Origin: an uncultured Paenochrobactrum sp.
Lineage (GTDB): Bacteria; Pseudomonadota; Alphaproteobacteria; Rhizobiales; Rhizobiaceae
Direction of reading: 5' to 3'
NCBI GenBank assembly: GCA_947627865.1
Contig: CANQXU010000005.1
Span: 1-34,310, forward strand
Length of the DNA: 34,310 nt
Below, piece by piece: positions 28,347-34,310 of this stretch. The notes under the pieces were generated by a model. The model saw only the letters and a program-made list of their open reading frames with translations. It made no database searches and was not told the origin of the DNA. Positions within the stretch are counted from its first letter, which is position 1. Each line of letters starts with the position of its first letter. The position numbers and the translations under genes were made by a program.

Positions 28347-29369
28347 ATGAAAAAAATTGGCTTTCTGTCTTTTGGTCATTGGTCCGACACGCCGCACTCT
28401 CAAAGTCGCACTGGTGGTGATACATTACTGCAATCTATTGATCTTGCCGTTGCGGCAGAAGAACTTGGTGCAGATGGTGCGTATTTTCGTGTGCACCATT
28501 TTGCTCAGCAGCTTGCATCACCATTCCCGCTATTAGCTGCTATTGGTGCGCGTACCAAAAAAATTGAAATTGGCACTGGCGTGATCGATATGCGCTATGA
28601 AAATCCGTTTTATATGGCGGAAGATGCAGGCGCAGCTGATTTGATTTCTGGTGGCCGTTTGCAATTAGGCATTAGCCGTGGTTCTCCTGAACAGGTGATC
28701 GATGGCTGGCGTTACTTTGGCTATGAGCCGGAAGAAGACAAAACAGATGCAGATATGGCGCGAAACAAAGCTCTGACCTTTCTTGAGTTGCTTAAAGGAA
28801 AAGGTTTTGCCGAGCCGCATCCGCGTCCAATGTTCCCTAATCCTCCGGGATTGTTGCGCATTGAACCACATTCTCCAGGTCTTCGTGAGCGGATTTGGTG
28901 GGGCGCTGCCTCAGATGCAACTGCTATATGGGCTGGCCAGTTAGGGCTTAATCTGCAAAGTTCGACTTTGAAGAATGATGAAACTGGAGAGCCATTCCAT
29001 ATCCAGCAAGCAAAACAGATACGTAAATATCGTGATGCTTGGAAAGAAGCAGGACATAGCGGAACCCCACGTGTTTCCGTCAGCCGTAGTATTTTCGCGA
29101 TCACTGATGACCGGGATCGGGCATATTTTGGACGTGGTGGGAATGAAAGTGACTCAATCGGCTATATTGACGAAAATACGCGTGCGGTTTTCGGTCGTTC
29201 ATATGCTGCTGAACCGGACGTTCTTATAAAAGAATTGGCGCAAGACGAAGCAATTAAAGAAGCAGATACTTTGCTGCTGACTGTGCCTAATCAATTGGGT
29301 GTTGAGTATAATGCCCATGTTATTGAATCAATTCTTAAACATGTGGCTCCAGCCCTTGGCTGGCGATAA
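28347..29369 (+). CDS. LLM-class (luciferase-like) flavin-dependent oxidoreductase
   Basis: 340 aa from ATG 28347. 'AVAAEELGADGAYFRVHHFAQQLASPFPLLAAIGARTKKIEIGTGVIDMRYENPFYMAEDAGAADLISGGRLQLGISRGSPEQV' is typical of the family. Confidence 0.88.
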   Translation: MKKIGFLSFGHWSDTPHSQSRTGGDTLLQSIDLAVAAEELGADGAYFRVHHFAQQLASPFPLLAAIGARTKKIEIGTGVIDMRYENPFYMAEDAGAADLISGGRLQLGISRGSPEQVIDGWRYFGYEPEEDKTDADMARNKALTFLELLKGKGFAEPHPRPMFPNPPGLLRIEPHSPGLRERIWWGAASDATAIWAGQLGLNLQSSTLKNDETGEPFHIQQAKQIRKYRDAWKEAGHSGTPRVSVSRSIFAITDDRDRAYFGRGGNESDSIGYIDENTRAVFGRSYAAEPDVLIKELAQDEAIKEADTLLLTVPNQLGVEYNAHVIESILKHVAPALGWR

Positions 29370-29374
29370 AACAG

Positions 29375-29406
29375 AAAAGCTGGCCTGTTATAACAGGCCA
29401 GCTTTT
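29375..29406. terminator. Bidirectional terminator between convergent genes
   Basis: 32-bp perfect palindrome AAAAGCTGGCCTGTTA|TAACAGGCCAGCTTTT, 6 bp after the LLM gene stop and 19 bp from the stop of the convergent dehydrogenase. A-tract/T-tract on both sides. Confidence 0.9.
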
Positions 29407-29424
29407 ATTTATTTACAGCTATCA

Positions 29425-30477
29425 TCAATTGATAGAATCTAGTCCAAGCTCTTGCTGTTTTTCCAGTTGCTCGAATTCTTGTTTGGATAGAAAAATTCCA
29501 TTTTGGTTGGCTTGCTCACGCGCAATATAGCGGCGCTGTGAAGGAAGCCTTGATCCTTGATCAACAATGGACTGAAAGAAAACTTCAGCAGCAGCCAAAG
29601 CATTACCTCTGCGCGATCCGGAAAAAGCTTCAGGGCAAAAAGCCAAGATAAGTTCGCCGTGATTTGGTGCGAGACTGGTTGTTCCTAAAAAATCTAAAGC
29701 TTCCTTACTGGTCAGATCACCGATCATAATGCCGGCCATGAGTTCTATCATTGTGCTGATAGCTGATCCTTTATGTTCGCCGAATGGCAGCATAGCTCCT
29801 GCTAAAGCTGCATCCGGATCTGTTGTCGGATTACCGTCGCTGTCGATGGCCCAGCCTTCAGGCAACTGCTTGCCAGCGCGGCGATAGATTTCTATTTCAC
29901 CGCGGGCTGCTACGGAAGTGGCAAAATCGAAAACGTAAGGTGACTTATTCTCGCGCGGCCATCCAAAAGCAAAAGGATTGGTGCCCAATAATGGCTTGGT
30001 TCCGCCAGCAGGAACAACGGTTGAATAGCTCGGGCACATTGCCATTCCAGATAAACCATGATCGGTCAGAGCTTCGACTTCAGGCCAAAGGGCAGAGAAA
30101 TGCGTGCAATTATTGATAATAAGTGCCGCTAAGCCATTCTTTTTGGTTTTTTCAACGAGATGCGGCAAACCTAATTCAAAAGCAGCATTAGCAAAGCCAC
30201 CATTGGCATTAACACGCACAATTGCGGGTCTCTCATTGTCGCTGATTTCCGGAACTGCCTGCGGATCGACTTTTTTTGCTTGTACAGTGCGAAGCGCACC
30301 ATCTATCCGGTATATGCCATGCGATTTACAATTGTCTCTCTCGCCTGCGGTTATCACCCTTGCAAGTGCACCAGCCTGAACAGAGTTTAATCCTGCTTTG
30401 TTAAATGCCGCTTCAACACGGTTTTGCAACTCCGCCACAGAGAGCTTAATCTCATCACTCATTATTTGAATTCCCAT
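29425..30477 (-). CDS. LDH2/MDH2-family oxidoreductase, probable delta1-piperideine-2-carboxylate/pyrroline-2-carboxylate reductase (DpkA-like)
   Basis: 350 aa. 'KSHGIYRIDGALRTVQA', 'NNCTHFSALWPEVEALTDHGLSGMAMCPSYSTVVPAGGTKPLLGTNPFAFGWPRENKSPYVFDFATSVAARGEIEIYRRAGKQLPEGWAID', 'LPFGEHKGSAISTMIELMAG'. The subfamily call is from recollection of the DpkA pattern. ATG at 30462 (MSDEIKL) is the likely start. Confidence 0.75.
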   Translation of the reverse strand: MGIQIMSDEIKLSVAELQNRVEAAFNKAGLNSVQAGALARVITAGERDNCKSHGIYRIDGALRTVQAKKVDPQAVPEISDNERPAIVRVNANGGFANAAFELGLPHLVEKTKKNGLAALIINNCTHFSALWPEVEALTDHGLSGMAMCPSYSTVVPAGGTKPLLGTNPFAFGWPRENKSPYVFDFATSVAARGEIEIYRRAGKQLPEGWAIDSDGNPTTDPDAALAGAMLPFGEHKGSAISTMIELMAGIMIGDLTSKEALDFLGTTSLAPNHGELILAFCPEAFSGSRRGNALAAAEVFFQSIVDQGSRLPSQRRYIAREQANQNGIFLSKQEFEQLEKQQELGLDSIN

Positions 30478-30598
30478 ATTTTACCCTCAGTTCTTTCTAT
30501 GTTTAAACGAAAGAAATTTTAGATAAAGCTAGGATGCAGAATATTTTTGCATTGGTTTATGCAAAAGTGCAGTAAACGAAGCTATATGTGTGGCCTTG

Positions 30599-31351
30599 TT
30601 ATCTTTGCATAATAAGAGCGGAAAGTTCTTGAGCTGTTAGCTCTGCAGTAGAGCGGGAAATATGTGTCTTGCCGCTTTGAAGAATTGTAACATGATCTGC
30701 AATATTAACGACATCAGACATATCATGGCTAATTAAAATTACAGTGACACCATTTTCTTTTAATTTTTTGATAAGTTGCAGAACTTGTTCGGTTTCACGA
30801 ACGCCCAATGCTGCTGTTGGTTCATCCATAATGATAATATCGGCATTCCAGCGCAGGGCACGGCTGATAGCCACGGCCTGTCGTTGACCGCCAGACAGAT
30901 TTTGAACAATAGTTGTCATATCGCTCAAATCAGAATTTATTTGGGCTAGATAGAGTTTCGATTCAGCGATCATTTGGTTTTTATCGAGCATCTTGATACC
31001 AAGTTTTCGATATTCAAGCTCTGCGCCCATAAAAATATTTTGATAAATCGCCATACGTGGCGCAAGACCAAGATCCTGATGGATCGTTGCAATACCAGCT
31101 TTGAGTGCCATTTGCGGGTCGGTAAAGCGTGTTGGTGTTTCTTTGAGCAGAAGCTCTCCGCCGTCATGTTGCTCGACGCCGGAGATGATTTTGATGAGGG
31201 TGGATTTTCCTGCACCATTATCCCCGCAAACTGCGTGCACTTCACCCCGCTTAACCCTCAGATCGGCACTTTTTAAAGCCTGAACGGCACCGTAAGATTT
31301 TTGAATATTACGAGCGACGAGAATATCGTCCATAGCTTGGTTCCTGATCAT
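30599..31351 (-). CDS. CUT2/ribose-type sugar ABC transporter ATP-binding protein, single ATPase domain
   Basis: 250 aa. 'SYGAVQALKSADLRVKRGEVHAVCGDNGAGKSTLIKIISGV', signature 'LSGGQRQAVAISRAL', 'IIIMDEPTAALGV'. Alternative start at MDDILVAR (31333). Confidence 0.92.
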   Translation of the reverse strand: MIRNQAMDDILVARNIQKSYGAVQALKSADLRVKRGEVHAVCGDNGAGKSTLIKIISGVEQHDGGELLLKETPTRFTDPQMALKAGIATIHQDLGLAPRMAIYQNIFMGAELEYRKLGIKMLDKNQMIAESKLYLAQINSDLSDMTTIVQNLSGGQRQAVAISRALRWNADIIIMDEPTAALGVRETEQVLQLIKKLKENGVTVILISHDMSDVVNIADHVTILQSGKTHISRSTAELTAQELSALIMQR

Positions 31352-31390
31352 TAATTTCTGGCTATGCCAATCTGAGATAAAACGTCGAGA

Positions 31391-32332
31391 TTATTTTATA
31401 AAGGAATCCACATTTGACTTGTCAACGAGCGTTGATTTCAAGAAAAGATATGGTCCTGAGGTCACGGCATCCTTGGATTCTTTATCCACCGCGATGCGCT
31501 TCATTGATGCGACTGCGGCTTCACCCATTTCTTCAAAAGGGATAACGACTGTAGCAGTCATCATAGAATCCGGATCTTTAATGCGGCTGAATGCCTCCTG
31601 CCCACCATCAATAGAAACAAGCGGCACATCACCTTTTTGCATGCCTTGCTCTAACAATAGGTCATCAATGATGAAAGCCTGGCCATCAAAGGATGCCCAT
31701 ATACCTTTAAAGTTTCCGGCATTTTGAAGAATAAGGGCATTCATTCCGTTGCGGACGTCTTCTTGCCAGCTCTGAGTTTTAGCCATTGAATAAGAGCCAG
31801 CGACTGTTACGGCGGTATTTTCGCTCAAAACTGTATCAAGCTCTTTACCGCGAATGCGTGTGCCCATATTGGAATCAAACCGAGCAGTAAGGATAGGGCC
31901 GCTATAATTCATCTGACCGAGCAAATAGAGTGCAGCATCAGCACCTACCGCATATTCATTGACCTGAACGTCAAAGAGAGCATTTTCGCTGGCACCACTC
32001 ATAATCGTAATAACCGGAATTCCAGCTTCTTTAGCGGCAGCAATTTGTGCTTCAAATTCAACCGGCTTGGACATTACAAGCACAATGCCGTCCACCTGTT
32101 TTTGAATAAGATTTTCAATCTGGTCAGCATGTGTGGGCAAAGTGCCATTGGCATTCAGCACGGTTGCATTCCAGCCAAACTCTTTTGCTGCTTGCTCTGC
32201 GGCATTTGCAGCGCGCGCATGCGTCTCCGACGACATTTGAAAAGCTGCGATGCCAAGGTCAAATGCGGCACTGCTATGGATTGATGCAGCCAATGCAAGG
32301 CCTGCTATGGATAGAATAAGTTTTGTTTTCAT
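31391..32332 (-). CDS. Sugar ABC transporter substrate-binding protein (RbsB-like, periplasmic binding protein domain)
   Basis: 313 aa with a signal peptide. 'ANGTLPTHADQIENLIQKQVDGIVLVMSKPVEFEAQIAAAKEAGIPVITIMSGA', 'GIWASFDGQAFIIDDLL'. Confidence 0.92.
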   Translation of the reverse strand: MKTKLILSIAGLALAASIHSSAAFDLGIAAFQMSSETHARAANAAEQAAKEFGWNATVLNANGTLPTHADQIENLIQKQVDGIVLVMSKPVEFEAQIAAAKEAGIPVITIMSGASENALFDVQVNEYAVGADAALYLLGQMNYSGPILTARFDSNMGTRIRGKELDTVLSENTAVTVAGSYSMAKTQSWQEDVRNGMNALILQNAGNFKGIWASFDGQAFIIDDLLLEQGMQKGDVPLVSIDGGQEAFSRIKDPDSMMTATVVIPFEEMGEAAVASMKRIAVDKESKDAVTSGPYLFLKSTLVDKSNVDSFIK

Positions 32333-32364
32333 TTTCCCCTCAAATGATTTTCTTGCGTATTTTC

Positions 32365-33306
32365 CTATAAGGATAAGGCCGCTTTTTTGAGCGTACTGGC
32401 GGAGACGCTCACCGAGCCGATTACAATAAGCCCTAGCATAATGCTTTGCAGATAATAAGGAGCACCTAACAGAACGAGACCATTGCCGATAACCGCAATC
32501 ATCAAAGCACCAACACAGGTTCCCAGAATATTAGGACGACCGGGGTCGAACATTGTCATACCAAGCAAGACGGCGGCAATACCGTTCATTAAAAAATCGC
32601 CAGCCATTTGCGGTGATGCCGAGCTTAGGTTCGACACAAGCAGCACAGCAGCTAAACCAGCAGCAAGACCCGATAATGATAGACCAAGCCGTTTCATCTT
32701 GATGGTCGCAATTCCTGCCCGATGTGCTGCATCGTCAGCTTCACCGGTTATCAGCATATGCAGGCCACGTTTTGTGCGGGTTGAGTAAAACCACGCCAGC
32801 AAAGCTATAGCGATTGTTATCAGAATAAGATTAGGAACTCCGTAGAGATTACCGCGCGAGATTGACAAAAATGTGCGGTCCCAGCGGCCAACAAAAGCCA
32901 CGCCGCCTGTCACCATAAAAGCCAGTCCAGTCGCAATTGATGAAGTGCCAAGTGTTGCGATTAATGATGGGACTTTCAAGGTTGTCACCAAAAAACCATT
33001 CATCATTCCGCCAACCAAGCCAACCAAAATGCCGGCAAATGCTGCCAGTGGCCATGCTATACCAGCATAGATAAGTCCGCCAACAATAACTGCTGCCAAA
33101 CTGCATATATTGGCAAAAGACAGATCAAGTTCAGATGTAATTAATGCAAATGTAAAACCAATAGAAAGGATGATCAGAAAGCTAGCCTGCTTTAATATGG
33201 ATAATGAATTACCGATGGATGCAAAATTGGGTGCGAATATCATCAAAAGGATAACAATGAGCACCCCCGTCAGCGGCGTACCATATCGCGCGATCAGTTC
33301 TTTCAA
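32365..33306 (-). CDS. CUT2/ribose-type sugar ABC transporter permease (RbsC-like)
   Basis: 313-aa multi-TM. 'ILSIGFTFALITSELDLSFANICSLAAVIVGGL', 'GLVGGMMNGFLVTTLKVPSLIATLGTSSIATGLAFM', 'FLMNGIAAVLLGMTMFDPGRPNILGTCVGALMIAVIGNGLVLLG'. TTG start after 'taggagg'. Confidence 0.93.
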   Translation of the reverse strand: MKELIARYGTPLTGVLIVILLMIFAPNFASIGNSLSILKQASFLIILSIGFTFALITSELDLSFANICSLAAVIVGGLIYAGIAWPLAAFAGILVGLVGGMMNGFLVTTLKVPSLIATLGTSSIATGLAFMVTGGVAFVGRWDRTFLSISRGNLYGVPNLILITIAIALLAWFYSTRTKRGLHMLITGEADDAAHRAGIATIKMKRLGLSLSGLAAGLAAVLLVSNLSSASPQMAGDFLMNGIAAVLLGMTMFDPGRPNILGTCVGALMIAVIGNGLVLLGAPYYLQSIMLGLIVIGSVSVSASTLKKAALSL

Positions 33307-33498
33307 AGCATCCTCCTAAGAAGCCATGTATTAGGCACCATTCTTCTCAAGAGAGGACGCCACTTCCTTTGCTGATAAAACGATCTAGCAAGAAGAGCCC
33401 AGCGATGCAATCATCGCTTTTAAATATGTACAGCCCAGTTGTATTTATGCGGGGGCATTACTTTGGAAGGTGCTGTAGGGACACTTTAAAGCGGGTTA

Positions 33499-34310
33499 TT
33501 ATTTGGCCATCACCGAAAGGCGATGGGATGCTTGCGCGATTGTTGTATATGTCTCTTTAAACAGCGCGAACAACTCATCATAAAGCGCTGTTTTTTGCAG
33601 ATCAGGCTCATAGTATTTTCTATTCGGGGATATGTTTTGTGCAGCTTCTGCGAAACTGTTATCCAAGCGTAAGCCAACACGGGCAATAGTTAGTCCTCCG
33701 ATGAGCCCCATTTCTTGTTTAGGAGAGGCAATCACTGTGCGGCCTAGGATATTGGCTCGAATTTGGTTCCAAAACGGACTTTTGGTTCCGCCTCCTGCAA
33801 AATAAATTGCTTCAACCAGCACTCCGGATGCCGCTTCAGCGCGCTCCAATACCAGACGATTGACATAGACCACGCCTTCCATAACAGCACGAACCATGTC
33901 ACCGGTTTGATGTTCCGAGGTCAGCCCGATAAAGCTTGCTGTAAGTTTTGGGTCCCAGAAAGGCGTCCGCTCACCATATAAATAAGGATGGAATAAAAGC
34001 GGTTTATAGGATTGTTGTGATAAACATTGATCAAGCTTTATATCAAAAGATTCATCGCTTTTATCGAGTTGATTTATTATCCAAGCGAGAGCATTGCCGC
34101 CATTTTGACTAGGGCCGCCAAGATGCCAGATATGTTGCCCCCACTGTAAAGTAATCAGCCCATCAGCATCCGCCTCTTTTGAGGACATTACGCCGAAAAC
34201 TTCCGAAGAGCCTGATGTCCCATAAGCTAGTTCTGATTTGAGTGCGCCCAAACCTGCAACACCAGTCCAGGTGTCATTGCAACCACAAAAAACTTGCGCA
34301 CCCTTAAGAG
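33499..34310 (-). CDS. FGGY-family carbohydrate kinase, C-terminal part (5' end outside the window)
   Basis: The supplied ORF starts at a TTG (34251), but the same frame stays open to the window edge and encodes 'LKGAQVFCGCNDTWTGVAG|LGALKSELAYGTSGSSEVFG', an FGGY-like motif region. Later 'GERTPFWDPKLTASFIGLTSEHQTGDMVRAVMEGVVYVNRLVLERAEAASG...IYFAGGGTKSPFWNQIRANILGRTV'. Confidence 0.9.
   Translation of the reverse strand, partial: LKGAQVFCGCNDTWTGVAGLGALKSELAYGTSGSSEVFGVMSSKEADADGLITLQWGQHIWHLGGPSQNGGNALAWIINQLDKSDESFDIKLDQCLSQQSYKPLLFHPYLYGERTPFWDPKLTASFIGLTSEHQTGDMVRAVMEGVVYVNRLVLERAEAASGVLVEAIYFAGGGTKSPFWNQIRANILGRTVIASPKQEMGLIGGLTIARVGLRLDNSFAEAAQNISPNRKYYEPDLQKTALYDELFALFKETYTTIAQASHRLSVMAK

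Noticed and set aside
33307-33498. 192-bp gap between the kinase and permease genes, with a small plus-strand ORF (33369-33560) and a 7-bp hairpin (33401-33418), as a decayed gene or mobile-element remnant
   Set aside because: No recognisable domain, no terminal repeats and no target-site duplication; the ORF overlaps the kinase 3' end.
34249-34251. TTG at 34251 as start of the FGGY kinase
   Set aside because: The reading frame remains open to the window edge with conserved-looking kinase sequence (VFCGCNDTWTGVAG), so the gene is truncated by the window rather than starting here.
1-34310. CRISPR arrays, tRNA/rRNA genes, transposases, phage or defence genes
   Set aside because: No repeat-spacer periodicity, tRNA-like sequence or transposase motifs were recognised. 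The large ORFs are all explained by metabolic, transport or regulatory families.

Overview
The 34.3 kb window looks like chromosomal DNA from an AT-leaning alphaproteobacterium. Gene content suggests Brucellaceae/Rhizobiales, but that is inference. No rRNA, tRNA, CRISPR array or IS element was recognised. Left to right: (A) 41-9559 (+): cytochrome bd oxidase cydA-cydB plus a 71-aa CydX-like protein with an extra N-terminal hydrophobic segment. These are followed at once by a Tat-signal xanthine-oxidase-family molybdenum hydroxylase (large subunit and 2Fe-2S subunit), a membrane-anchored tri-heme cytochrome c, a strong hairpin terminator, and the Mo-cofactor genes xdhC-like and mocA-like. (B) 9560-10603 (-): MscS-family channel. 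(C) 10750-18672 (-): dipeptide-type ABC operon (two permeases, fused two-domain ATPase, MmgE/PrpD protein, family-5 solute-binding protein, FAD-dependent oxidoreductase), divergent from an IclR regulator at 18907-19662. (D) 20013-29369 (+): FadR-type GntR regulator preceded by a possible 25-codon leader ORF ending in a TAA that abuts its ATG; then a second dipeptide-type ABC system with a divergent gamma-glutamyltransferase-like hydrolase, a second fused ATPase and an LLM flavin oxidoreductase, ending at a 32-bp perfect palindrome. (E) 29425-34310 (-): FGGY kinase (truncated by the window edge), a CUT2/ribose-type ABC system with a single-domain ATPase, and a DpkA-like LDH2/MDH2 reductase. The most interesting points are the bd oxidase / periplasmic molybdenum hydroxylase / cytochrome c gene set, the extended CydX, the GGT homologue whose gamma-glutamyl-binding residues look replaced, and the leader ORF upstream of gntR. 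Nothing here clearly proves a wholly new system. All homology calls are by eye from motifs.
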